DNA from: Micropepsaceae bacterium | GTDB taxonomy: Bacteria > Pseudomonadota > Alphaproteobacteria > Micropepsales > Micropepsaceae | Length of the DNA: 6,683 bases | NCBI GenBank assembly: GCA_025450355.1 | Contig: JANWHR010000186.1 | Span: 1-6,683, forward strand | Direction of reading: 5' to 3' | Shown here: positions 1-6,683 of the stretch, piece after piece | How the letters are laid out: each line of letters starts with the position of its first letter | How positions within the stretch are numbered: the stretch's first letter is position 1 | Translations under genes and position numbers: made by a program | Notes under the pieces: model-generated | Told to the model about the DNA's origin: nothing | Databases searched by the model: none | Seen by the model: only the letters and a program-made list of their open reading frames with translations

Positions 1-1
1 G

Positions 2-682
2 CAAGATCAAATTCCCGACATTCAGCTCGCGGACTTGCAACTGCCAACCAATTTGCCGCTCTCGGTCGCATCCAAACTCGTCGAGCAGCGGCCGGATATC
101 CGGGCTTCCGAGGCGCTGATGCATGTAGCCAGCGCGCAGATCGGTGTCGCAGACGCGAACATGTTCCCCCAATTCAACGTTTCGGCAAACGCCACCAACA
201 CCGCCGAGACCCTCAGCGATTTTTTTCTTGGGAATGCCTCCTGGAACCTGGCCGCCAGCCTTACCGCCCCGATCTTTCGCGGCGGCACGCTGCGCGCACA
301 GGAGCGCGCGGCTTATGATGCGTATGACCGCGCCGCGGCACAGTACAAAAGCACCGTGCTCAATGCTTTCGCCAATGTTGCCAATTCGCTTTCCGCGCTG
401 ATTCTCGATGCGGAGACGCTGAAGACGCAGTTGTTCGCAGAGCAAACGGCAGAACAGAGTCTGGAAATCATTCAGGAGCAGTTCCAGGCTGGTGCGATCG
501 CATATCTTTCGCTGCTGGATGCGCAGCGCACCTACGAACAGGCGCGGATTTCGCTGGTGATCGCACAGTCCAACCGCTTTGCGGATACCGTGGCGCTGTT
601 CCAGGCCCTGGGCGGCGGCTGGTGGAATCGCGAAGACGCGCCCGAAATCAAGGATCCCCGCGGAATTGCCAGCAACCAATGA
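2..682 (+). CDS. RND efflux outer-membrane factor, NodT/OprM family (5' truncated by window edge)
   Basis: This is the C-terminal 226 residues of a TolC/OprM-like outer-membrane channel that would carry substrates from the RND pump across the outer membrane. The frame is open from base 2; the true start, signal peptide and any lipobox lie outside the window. Landmarks, numbered from the first visible codon, are the family-typical LPLSVASKLVEQRPDIR at 18-34, an AQIGVADANMFPQ helix start at 45-57, the PIFRGG turn at 90-95, FQAGAIAYLSLLDAQR at 161-176, and the terminal QALGGGW at 201-207. Family members are usually about 450-500 residues, so roughly half is seen. No cysteine occurs in the visible part. 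The stop codon overlaps the adaptor start, which makes this the upstream partner of the same operon. The family call is firm; substrate and exact subfamily are not visible. Confidence 0.95.
   Translation, partial: QDQIPDIQLADLQLPTNLPLSVASKLVEQRPDIRASEALMHVASAQIGVADANMFPQFNVSANATNTAETLSDFFLGNASWNLAASLTAPIFRGGTLRAQERAAYDAYDRAAAQYKSTVLNAFANVANSLSALILDAETLKTQLFAEQTAEQSLEIIQEQFQAGAIAYLSLLDAQRTYEQARISLVIAQSNRFADTVALFQALGGGWWNREDAPEIKDPRGIASNQ
679..682 (+). promoter_or_regulatory. ATGA start/stop overlap, likely translational coupling
   Basis: The adaptor ATG (679-681) overlaps the outer-membrane factor TGA (680-682). No strong Shine-Dalgarno lies at normal distance; the best purine run is GGA at 662-664, about 14 bases away. 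Reinitiation by ribosomes finishing the upstream gene is therefore the likely mode. The overlap is seen directly; coupling is inferred. Confidence 0.6.
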
Positions 683-1851
683 ACAAACCTGAACGCCCAC
701 TGATTGCAGTCCAACCCGTTCGCCGCCGGCGCCTCTGGCTGTGGATTCCCGTTGTCGGCCTGACCTCGATCCTGATCTTCGCCGCGATTTTCGCCTTCCC
801 GATTTTCGCGTTCATGAAAAAGGGCTTTCCGCAACAACCACCGGCCACGGTCGCGACGATCGCCGCACATTATGAAAACTGGTTTCCGCAAATCCGGGTT
901 GTTGGATCGCTGAAGCCGGTACGCGGCGCCGATTTGTCGGTGGAGGTGCCGGGGATTGTCGATGAGGTGAATTTCGACTCCGGCGGCGATGTTGAGGCAG
1001 GCACGCAAATCCTGCATCTCCGTGACGGCGATATCGCGGCGAAGCTGCATACGCTGCAGGCGGCCCAGGATCTGGCGCAGGCGAATTACAACCGCGACAA
1101 GGCACAGTATGATCGCCAACTCATCAGCCGGGCGCAATTCGATACGACGTCCGCGACGCTGGCATCATCGCAGGCGCAAGTCGCAGAGCAACAGGCGATT
1201 TTGGACAAATATACGCTGCGGGCGCCGTTCGCAGGTCATCTTGGCGTTCGCACCATCAACGCGGGACAATATCTTGCGCCGGGCACTGCCGTCGTGACAC
1301 TCCAGGCGCTCGATCCCATTTTCTTTGATTTCTTTCTGCCGCAGCAGCAACTGGATCAGGCGAAAGTCGGACAGACCGTTTCGATATCCGTGGACGCCTA
1401 TCCGGGAATGACGTTCGCCGGCAAGATCACGACCATCGACCCGAAGGTCGATGCCGCGACCCGCAACGTGGCGATCCGCGCAACTTTGTCGAACGCGCAA
1501 CGCAAGCTGCTGCCCGGCATGTATGCGACAGCGCAGATTGCGACCGCAACGGCGCCCCAGCGTTACATCACCTTGCCGCAGACCGCGATCACCTTCAACC
1601 CTTATGGGAACATGGTTTTCGTGGTTCAGAACGGCACCGGGAAAGACGGCAAACAAACCCTGTCTGCGAAGCAGATTGTCGTAACCACCGGTGAAACGCG
1701 TGGCGATCAGATTGCGGTTCTGAGCGGGCTGAAGGAGGGGGATGTTGTCGTCAGCGCCGGGCAGATGAAATTATTGAACGACAGTCCGGTTGTCATCAAC
1801 AATACGATCCAGCCCACGGACGACCCCAATCCCCATCCTGTCGAGCGCTGA
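679..1851 (+). CDS. RND efflux periplasmic adaptor subunit (membrane fusion protein, HlyD/AcrA type)
   Basis: This 390-residue protein should bridge the inner-membrane permease and the outer-membrane channel in the periplasm. The N-terminus has a positive RRRR cluster at 15-18 and a hydrophobic segment at about 19-45, ending in KK. It contains no cysteine, so it is membrane-anchored rather than a lipoprotein like AcrA. Lipoyl half-motifs lie at about 85-118 (VEVPGIVDEVNFDSGGDVEAG) and 178-212 (LRAPFAGHLGVRTINAGQYL). They flank an Ala/Gln-rich alpha-hairpin at about 119-177 containing LISRAQFD. A beta-barrel domain follows at about 213-290 (DAATRNVAIRATL, LLPGMYATAQI), then a membrane-proximal domain to about 376 (GLKEGDVVVSAGQ). 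I chose ATG 679 because it forms an ATGA overlap with the upstream stop and directly precedes the basic/hydrophobic anchor. A GTG at 622 would add 19 residues overlapping conserved upstream coding sequence. Length is normal for the family. Confidence 0.95.
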   Translation: MNKPERPLIAVQPVRRRRLWLWIPVVGLTSILIFAAIFAFPIFAFMKKGFPQQPPATVATIAAHYENWFPQIRVVGSLKPVRGADLSVEVPGIVDEVNFDSGGDVEAGTQILHLRDGDIAAKLHTLQAAQDLAQANYNRDKAQYDRQLISRAQFDTTSATLASSQAQVAEQQAILDKYTLRAPFAGHLGVRTINAGQYLAPGTAVVTLQALDPIFFDFFLPQQQLDQAKVGQTVSISVDAYPGMTFAGKITTIDPKVDAATRNVAIRATLSNAQRKLLPGMYATAQIATATAPQRYITLPQTAITFNPYGNMVFVVQNGTGKDGKQTLSAKQIVVTTGETRGDQIAVLSGLKEGDVVVSAGQMKLLNDSPVVINNTIQPTDDPNPHPVER

Positions 1852-1857
1852 GACACG

Positions 1858-4800
1858 ATGAATTTCACCGACATCTTCATCCGCAAGCCGGTGCTCGCCA
1901 CCGTTGTCAGCCTCGTGATCCTGGTTCTCGGGATACGCGCAGGTCTGTCCATTCCGGTGCGCCAGTATCCGCGCACCGAAAACGCCGTCGTCACCATCAC
2001 GACCGCCTATTACGGCGCGGATCCCGATGTGGTCGCCGGATTCATCACGCAACCTCTGGAGAATGCCATCGCCCAGGCGAATGGCATCGATTACATCACC
2101 TCTTCCAGCACCAACAGCCTGTCCACAATCACGGTCAATCTGCGGCTGAATTACGATTACAACCGCGCGGTCACGGAAATCACGAGCAAGATCAGCTCCG
2201 TCCTGAACCGGTTGCCGCCACAGTCGCAGCAACCTGCGCTTCAGGTTCAGGTCGGGCAGGCGGTGTCGGCCATGTATCTGGGGTTCCGCTCATCGGTGCT
2301 GAAGGAAAACCAGATCACGGATTATCTGCTGCGCGTGGTGCAACCAAAGCTCCAGGCGGTTCCCGGCGTGCAGACCGTCAATCTGTTCGGCGCGCGCAAT
2401 TTCGCGCTCCGCGCCTGGCTGGATCCCGCGAAGCTGGCCGCCTATGGTCTGACCGCTGCAGACATCGATCAGGCGCTCGCGGCGAATGACTACATCTCCG
2501 GCCTTGGCAATACCAAAGGCCAGATGGTGCAGGTGAACCTCACGGCATCCACCGACCTGCATTCTCTCGATGATTTCCGGAATCTCGTTGTCAAGCAGGC
2601 GAACGGGGCCGTCGTGCGCCTGTCTGACGTGGCCACGGTGATTCTGGGCTCCGAGGATTACAACAGCAATGTCACCTATAACGGACAGAACTCCATCGCG
2701 ATGTCGATCGACATCGCGCCGGACGCCAACCTGCTTGAAGTTCTGCAGCGGGTGCGACAGGTCTTTCCACAAATCCATTCGCAACTGCCAAAGGGATTGG
2801 AAGGGGCCATCCTTTACGACGCGTCGGAGTTTGTTTCAGCGGCGATCACCGATGTTGAGGGCACGATTGTCCAAACGCTGTTGATCGTAATGCTGGTGGT
2901 GTTCCTGTTTCTGGGGTCAATCCGTTCGGTGGTGATCCCCATCATTGCGATCCCATTGTCGCTGGTCGGCGCGTTCTTCATCATGCTGGCGCTCGGCTTT
3001 TCCATCAATCTGCTTTCGCTGCTCGCGATGGTTCTGGCCATCGGCCTTGTGGTCGATGACGCGATTATCGTCGTGGAGAATATTCACCGGCATATCAACG
3101 AGGGGTCGCTCCCCTACGACGCGGCGATCCAGGGCGCGCGGGAACTGGCCGGACCGATCGTCGCGATGCTGATCGTGCTGGTTGCCGTCTATGTCCCGAT
3201 CGCGTTTCAGGGCGGGCTGACCGGCGCGCTGTTCATCGAATTCGCCTTCACCCTGGTCGGAACGATCATGATCTCCACGATCATTGCGCTCACCCTGTCG
3301 CCCATGCTGAGTGCGCGGCTTCTGAAGCGGCACGACTCGGCCTCGGCCGGCCTCGATGCGAAAATCGCGCAATTCATCGACCGGCGGTTCGACCGGCTGC
3401 ACGGATTTTATTCGCGGCGGCTGCATTCCGTACTGGATTACGTACCGGTGACGCTGGTTTTTGCGCTGGTCGTCGTCGGCGGCACGACGGCGTTGTGGAT
3501 GACGACGCAACAGGAACTCGCGCCGCAGGAAGATCAGGGCTTCATTTTTGCTTTCGGGCCACCCTCTCCTACGGCATCCGTAACGCAATATGGCCAGTTC
3601 TCATCCGCGGTTTATGACCGCCTGCGGGCCAATCCGAATATAGACTTCATCTTTCAGCTGGATTCGCCTGCCCGACTGTTCAAGTTTTTTGCCCTGAAGC
3701 CATGGGATTCACGGCCGCAAAATGCGGTTCAGGTGCAGAATACGGTTCAGGGAGAAGTGACGAGGTTTCCGGTATTCAACAATTTCCTCGTGACGCAGCC
3801 GCCGCCCCTGCCGTCGAATTTCGGCGCGCCCGTTCAGTTCGTCATCAGCACGACCGAATCCTTCGACCGGCTGAACACGGTTGTTCAGGGCTTCATGGCC
3901 GAAGCGCGCAAGACCGGGCGGTTCCCGTTCTTTCTGGACACCGATCTGAAGCTCGACCGGCCTCAGGTATCGGTGGACATCGATCGCGACAAAACGGCGC
4001 TGATGGGCCTGTCGATGAGCGATATCGGGAATGCTCTTTCGGCGATGCTGGGTGGTGGCTATGTCAACTATTTCAGCATGGAGGGCCGTTCCTACCGCGT
4101 GATGGCCCAGGCGGATCAGCCGTTCCGGCTGAATCCGTCGCAGTTGCTTGACTACTACATTCGCGCGCCGAATGGAGGCCTGGTGCCGCTTTCAACCATC
4201 GCGCACATCAGCAGCAGCACGACCCCGGAGTCGCTGAATCATTTCCAACAGCTGAAGTCCGCCACGATCAACGCGATGGTGGGTCTCGGCATGACCCAGA
4301 GCTCCACTCTGCAGCTTCTGCAGCAGATTGCCGCGCGCACGCTGCCGCAGGGTTACATCATCGATTACGCCGGCACGTCGCGGCAAACCGTTCAGGAAAC
4401 CAGCGGTTTTCTGCAGCTGCTGGGATTTGCGGCCATCATCATTTTTCTCGCGTTGGCCGCTTTGTTTGAAAGCTTCCGCGCGCCACTGATCATTCTGATC
4501 GCCGTACCGATGTCGATCGCCGGCGCAATGGCCGCCGTGCATTTCGTCAGCGGCCTTCACGTGTTCTATCCGGACATCATGCAGTTTGGTGGCGCGACGC
4601 TGAATATCTATACGCTGGTTGGAATCGTCACCCTGATGGGCCTGATCAGCAAACACGGAATCCTGATCGTCGACGTCGCCAACCGTTTGCAGCGCGAAGG
4701 CCACACGAAGCGGGATGCGGTCGAGATTGCCGCAGGCATCCGCCTGCGCCCGATTCTGATGACGACGGCGGCCATGGTGCTGGGCGTCGTACCGCTGTTG

Positions 4801-4986
4801 CTCTCGACCGGGGCGGGCGCGGTCGCCCGTTTTGCGATGGGGCTGGTGATCTTCAGCGGCATTTCGGTCGGCACGCTGTTCACGCTTTTCGTCGTGCCGA
4901 CATTTTATCTGCTGATCGCGGCTGACCTGGGCCGGCTTCGCGCACGCGCCGGCGCAATGCAGGTCCAGATCGTACCGGGCGAATAG
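1858..4986 (+). CDS. RND multidrug-type efflux permease, AcrB/MexW-like (HAE1 family)
   Basis: This 1042-residue inner-membrane, proton-driven exporter is the energy-coupling part of the pump and is the usual length for HAE1-type RND proteins. It opens with the family-typical NFTDIFIRKPVLATVV. TM1 is at about 10-28, a large periplasmic loop at about 29-334, TM2-6 at about 335-490, TM7 at about 527-547, a second loop at about 548-849, and TM8-12 at about 850-1022. The proton-relay pair is D400-D401 in GLVVDDAIIVVENIHRH; the TM10 lysine is K932 in GLISKHGILIVD; TM11 threonines T969-T970 follow RLRPILM. The loop-2 motif ALKPWDSRP (612-620) is also present. The sequence resembles the MexW/MexI branch from memory, not heavy-metal CzcA types. 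There are no cysteines. The start lies 6 bases after the adaptor stop with only a weak GAG-type ribosome site, fitting co-translation. Drug specificity cannot be read from the sequence. Confidence 0.97.
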   Translation: MNFTDIFIRKPVLATVVSLVILVLGIRAGLSIPVRQYPRTENAVVTITTAYYGADPDVVAGFITQPLENAIAQANGIDYITSSSTNSLSTITVNLRLNYDYNRAVTEITSKISSVLNRLPPQSQQPALQVQVGQAVSAMYLGFRSSVLKENQITDYLLRVVQPKLQAVPGVQTVNLFGARNFALRAWLDPAKLAAYGLTAADIDQALAANDYISGLGNTKGQMVQVNLTASTDLHSLDDFRNLVVKQANGAVVRLSDVATVILGSEDYNSNVTYNGQNSIAMSIDIAPDANLLEVLQRVRQVFPQIHSQLPKGLEGAILYDASEFVSAAITDVEGTIVQTLLIVMLVVFLFLGSIRSVVIPIIAIPLSLVGAFFIMLALGFSINLLSLLAMVLAIGLVVDDAIIVVENIHRHINEGSLPYDAAIQGARELAGPIVAMLIVLVAVYVPIAFQGGLTGALFIEFAFTLVGTIMISTIIALTLSPMLSARLLKRHDSASAGLDAKIAQFIDRRFDRLHGFYSRRLHSVLDYVPVTLVFALVVVGGTTALWMTTQQELAPQEDQGFIFAFGPPSPTASVTQYGQFSSAVYDRLRANPNIDFIFQLDSPARLFKFFALKPWDSRPQNAVQVQNTVQGEVTRFPVFNNFLVTQPPPLPSNFGAPVQFVISTTESFDRLNTVVQGFMAEARKTGRFPFFLDTDLKLDRPQVSVDIDRDKTALMGLSMSDIGNALSAMLGGGYVNYFSMEGRSYRVMAQADQPFRLNPSQLLDYYIRAPNGGLVPLSTIAHISSSTTPESLNHFQQLKSATINAMVGLGMTQSSTLQLLQQIAARTLPQGYIIDYAGTSRQTVQETSGFLQLLGFAAIIIFLALAALFESFRAPLIILIAVPMSIAGAMAAVHFVSGLHVFYPDIMQFGGATLNIYTLVGIVTLMGLISKHGILIVDVANRLQREGHTKRDAVEIAAGIRLRPILMTTAAMVLGVVPLLLSTGAGAVARFAMGLVIFSGISVGTLFTLFVVPTFYLLIAADLGRLRARAGAMQVQIVPGE

Positions 4987-5886
4987 TCAGACCGCAGCGG
5001 CCACGCCAGAACGCCCGTCGGTTTCCAGCACGTCTTCGGGCCGGGGCAGGCGCGCCTCATTGCCCAGAAACCGGATTGCATAGGCCGATGCTGCACGCGC
5101 AAAGCGGAAGTGCGTCTCCCACGACGCGCCGGGCTTTGTGAGATACGAGTAAACATAGGCGCCATGGAATACGTCTCCTGCGCCATTGGTATCGATAATC
5201 TGCTCCGGAGCGACGTAAAGCGCGGGCATGGTGGCCACTCTCCCGCTTTCGTCGTACCAGAGCATTCCGCGTTCACCCATGGTAACGCCACCGATGCCAC
5301 AGCCCTTTTCTTTCAAAAGATCCAGCGCGGCCAAAGGCGACAGACGCATCTGTTCACAGAAACGTTCCGACACCACGGCAATGTCGATGAATTCGAGCAA
5401 CTCCATCGTATTCACGCGCACACCACCGCCATCGAGCGACGTCAGAATCCCAAGCTTTCGGCATTCGCGCGCGTAATGCAGCGCGGCGTCTGCCTGGTGG
5501 CCGTCGAGGTGGAGCGCGCGGCAGCCCCGCAGGTTCAGCGGCGGAAACGGGTGCAGATACTCATCATCGCGGCAACGGACAATGGCGCGCTTTCCGCCCT
5601 TCGGCATGACGAACGACAACGATGAGCGGCGGACCTTCCTGGGATGGATGCAGACCTGATAGCGGGCCGCCATATCGAGAAACATGCGCCCCAGCCAGTC
5701 GTCGGCAACGGACGTCAGGAGATCGGGCGCGATACCCAGCCGGGCGCAGCAAAACGCGGCGGTAACCGCATTGCCGCCGAAGGACACGGCGTAGTCCCGC
5801 GCCACATCCTTGTCGTCGCCAGTGGGGATTCGGTCGGCCAGAAAGGTGACGTCGATATAGGTCTGACCGATAAACAGGGCTTCCAT
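4987..5886 (-). CDS. PfkB-family (ribokinase-like) carbohydrate kinase
   Basis: This cytosolic kinase of 299 residues should transfer the ATP gamma-phosphate to a sugar or nucleoside hydroxyl. It starts with a ribokinase-fold strand (ALFIGQTYIDVTF), has the first PfkB signature around SFGGNAVTAA (35-44), an ATP-site TMGERG (202-207), and the second signature IDTNGAGDVFHGAYVY (231-246) with the anion hole GAG and catalytic base D238. Length is typical. Eight cysteines are present, including adjacent C46-C47. Family relatives, from memory, begin at the equivalent of MEALFIGQ, so I chose ATG at 5886. A TTG at 5892 (adding two residues) is better spaced from the Shine-Dalgarno and remains possible. 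The gene converges on the efflux permease with its stop immediately next to the permease stop, and diverges from the transferase gene on the other side. The substrate is unknown; ribokinase, fructokinase or nucleoside kinase cannot be told apart by eye. Confidence 0.92.
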   Translation of the reverse strand: MEALFIGQTYIDVTFLADRIPTGDDKDVARDYAVSFGGNAVTAAFCCARLGIAPDLLTSVADDWLGRMFLDMAARYQVCIHPRKVRRSSLSFVMPKGGKRAIVRCRDDEYLHPFPPLNLRGCRALHLDGHQADAALHYARECRKLGILTSLDGGGVRVNTMELLEFIDIAVVSERFCEQMRLSPLAALDLLKEKGCGIGGVTMGERGMLWYDESGRVATMPALYVAPEQIIDTNGAGDVFHGAYVYSYLTKPGASWETHFRFARAASAYAIRFLGNEARLPRPEDVLETDGRSGVAAAV

Positions 5887-5898
5887 GTGCAACAGTTA

Positions 5899-5904
5899 CC
5901 TTTT
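5899..5904 (-). promoter_or_regulatory. Shine-Dalgarno AAAAGG for the kinase
   Basis: Read on the minus strand, AAAAGG ends 6 bases before TTG (5892) and 12 bases before ATG (5886). The 6-base spacing is near optimal for the TTG, while 12 is long for the ATG. This is the main evidence for the alternative upstream start. Confidence 0.5.
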
Positions 5905-5927
5905 GACCCGATGCAAGCCCCTTCGAC

Positions 5928-5956
5928 TAAATAACCATCGGCGCGTCATTCCTCAA
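5928..5956 (-). promoter_or_regulatory. Candidate sigma70-type promoter for the kinase
   Basis: On the minus strand a TTGAGG -35-like hexamer (5951-5956) is separated by exactly 17 bases from TATTTA (5928-5933), a partial match to the -10 box. Transcription would begin near 5921, giving a leader of about 30 bases that contains the Shine-Dalgarno. The matches are partial (4/6 and about 3/6), but this is the most AT-rich spot in the intergenic region. This is a by-eye prediction. Confidence 0.35.
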
Positions 5957-6031
5957 GCCGATGATGTCATGCCATTGGACCGTCACAACTTTGACCTTGC
6001 GGCATCGCGCCGTGAGACATAGTCATCAGCC

Positions 6032-6683
6032 ATGTCCGACAGTCATCCGGTAACGCGTTGTGCGAGCCTGTTGCGCGAGAGTTTTGCACGCGTTCGTGGC
6101 CAGGACCGGCCGGCAGTGCTGATCGGGGCGCCAGAGGGACAGAATTGCGGACGGCATGCAAACTGGCTGGGCACGCTCAAGCTTCTGTCCGAAGCCGGTG
6201 CAGGACCTGTTTTTTTGTCAGGCGCGGACGAGATCGAACGTAACGCTCTCAGGCAGCGGATTGGCAACGGCGTCGTTTTTTTTTCGGGCGCGCTGACAGC
6301 CAATCCTGTTGTCGCGCAGCATTACGCCCGCATCATCGCTTCGCTTCCGAACCGAATCGTCATTTTGCCCGAGCGCATCGGCATCGAATGGACGCCGCCG
6401 CCGAATCTCGCGGGCGCGATATCGGCGCATTCCGACGTGGTGATGCTGGCGCGCGACACCGTTGCGCAGCAGCAGATTGAACGAGCGTTCCCGGCCATTC
6501 GACCCGCCGAAATGACGCCACCGCCCTCCTTTGTTCTCGGCCCACAGGAACGAAAGATCCGGCCGCAGTATGATATCGTCTGGGTTGCGCGAACCGAACG
6601 GCGTGACAACAGTGTGGAATCAGCCGCGCGCCTGTCTTCGCAATCGGCGGAAAAACTTGAGTTGCCGGATTTCCCGGATGGCA
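6032..6683 (+). CDS. Polysaccharide pyruvyl transferase family protein, divergent (3' truncated by window edge)
   Basis: An open frame of 217 codons runs off the right edge. An in-frame TAG at 6020-6022 means the start must lie downstream of it, and ATG 6032 is the first candidate. The order of motifs matches the family that adds ketal pyruvate from phosphoenolpyruvate to sugars of exopolysaccharides (ExoV/PssM/GumL type). It has a strand then NCGRHANWLGTLKLLSEAG (38-56), RIGNGVVFFSGAL (76-88), YARIIASLPNRIVILPERI (98-116), SDVVMLARDTVAQQQIERAF (134-153), and SFVLGPQERKIRPQYDIVWVARTERRDN (166-193). Several signature residues differ: GRHANWLG replaces a GDSAIWLG-like motif, SGALTANP replaces a GGGNFGD-like motif, and PER replaces PQS. 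Catalytic activity is therefore uncertain. The family call is from pattern memory. Two T-runs (6210-6216, 6276-6284) lie in frame. A role in capsule or exopolysaccharide modification is inference. Confidence 0.75.
   Translation, partial: MSDSHPVTRCASLLRESFARVRGQDRPAVLIGAPEGQNCGRHANWLGTLKLLSEAGAGPVFLSGADEIERNALRQRIGNGVVFFSGALTANPVVAQHYARIIASLPNRIVILPERIGIEWTPPPNLAGAISAHSDVVMLARDTVAQQQIERAFPAIRPAEMTPPPSFVLGPQERKIRPQYDIVWVARTERRDNSVESAARLSSQSAEKLELPDFPDG
6276..6284 (+). repeat. T9 homopolymer inside the transferase gene
   Basis: Nine consecutive T residues encode part of Val-Val-Phe-Phe-Ser at residues 81-85. The surrounding DNA is GC-rich. Loss of one T would bring TGA at 6294-6296 into frame four codons later, leaving roughly the first 87 residues. 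Whether it varies in length is unknown. Confidence 0.85.

Larger units (their letters stand above)
5893..6031. other. Divergent intergenic region between the kinase and transferase genes
   Basis: These 139 bases must hold the leftward control signals for the kinase and probably the rightward ones for the transferase. A leftward promoter candidate is described separately. For the rightward gene the only -35-like match is TTGACC at 5991-5996, and no convincing -10 follows at 16-18 bases (GAGACA or AGACAT). The ATG at 6032 lacks a clear Shine-Dalgarno. No terminator hairpin, riboswitch or convincing operator palindrome was seen. Confidence 0.6.

Noticed and set aside
220..226. T7 run in the outer-membrane factor gene
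   Set aside because: It encodes Asp-Phe-Phe-Leu in frame and is short; weaker than the T9 tract and not convincing as a switch.
532..1137. Long minus-strand open frame (201 codons) opposite the channel/adaptor junction
   Set aside because: It lies opposite two well-supported genes, is Arg/His-rich and resembles no family; it is a high-GC shadow frame.
2917..3588. Minus-strand open frame of 223 codons opposite the permease
   Set aside because: Its composition is Arg/Asp/His/Gln-rich low-complexity, typical of the antisense of membrane-segment codons; the permease is intact on the other strand.
3702..4151. Plus-strand 149-codon frame inside the permease
   Set aside because: It is an out-of-frame overlap of conserved permease loop sequence, with no recognisable motif.
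4946..4955. Perfect 10-base palindrome GCGCCGGCGC near the permease end
   Set aside because: It has no loop and no following T-run, lies in coding sequence, and such GC palindromes are expected by chance here; it is not a terminator.
5110..5625. Plus-strand 171-codon frame opposite the kinase
   Set aside because: The kinase reading has both PfkB signatures; the opposite frame shows no domain and no ribosome site.
5945..5985. Three spaced GTCA(T/C) motifs and a TGATGTCA near-palindrome in the intergenic region
   Set aside because: The spacing is uneven and the match too short to support an operator without comparative data.

Overview
The window looks like chromosome from a moderately high-GC (roughly 60% by eye) proteobacterium, most likely an alphaproteobacterium. 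This rests on the codon bias, the NodT-family outer-membrane factor, the style of the PfkB-family kinase and the rhizobial-type polysaccharide pyruvyl transferase. I cannot name the genus.

Layout: positions 2-4986 on the plus strand hold a tripartite RND multidrug-type efflux operon in the order outer-membrane factor (3' part only), periplasmic adaptor, inner-membrane permease. The genes are tightly packed, with an ATGA overlap and then a 6-base gap. Positions 4987-5886 (or 5892) on the minus strand hold a PfkB-family carbohydrate kinase whose stop codon directly abuts the permease stop. Positions 5893-6031 are a short divergent intergenic region. It carries a plausible minus-strand promoter and Shine-Dalgarno for the kinase, and only weak signals for the plus-strand gene. 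From 6032 to the right edge an open plus-strand frame without a stop in the window encodes the N-terminal part of a divergent polysaccharide pyruvyl transferase family protein.

How they work together: the three efflux genes should form one proton-driven pump. The permease keeps the Asp-Asp pair and the Lys of the proton relay, the adaptor keeps a membrane anchor and lipoyl/hairpin elements, and the outer-membrane factor keeps its C-terminal landmarks. No regulator gene for the pump is visible; it may lie upstream. The kinase and pyruvyl transferase are a separate divergent pair that may relate to sugar or polysaccharide metabolism, which is inference from context.

Most of the window is ordinary. 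The part most worth a second look is the right-edge transferase. It aligns with the pyruvyl transferase family by pattern, but several glycine and acid signature positions appear altered, and it contains a T9 tract whose loss of one base would truncate the protein almost at once. I see no CRISPR array, tRNA, rRNA, insertion sequence or clear intrinsic terminator.
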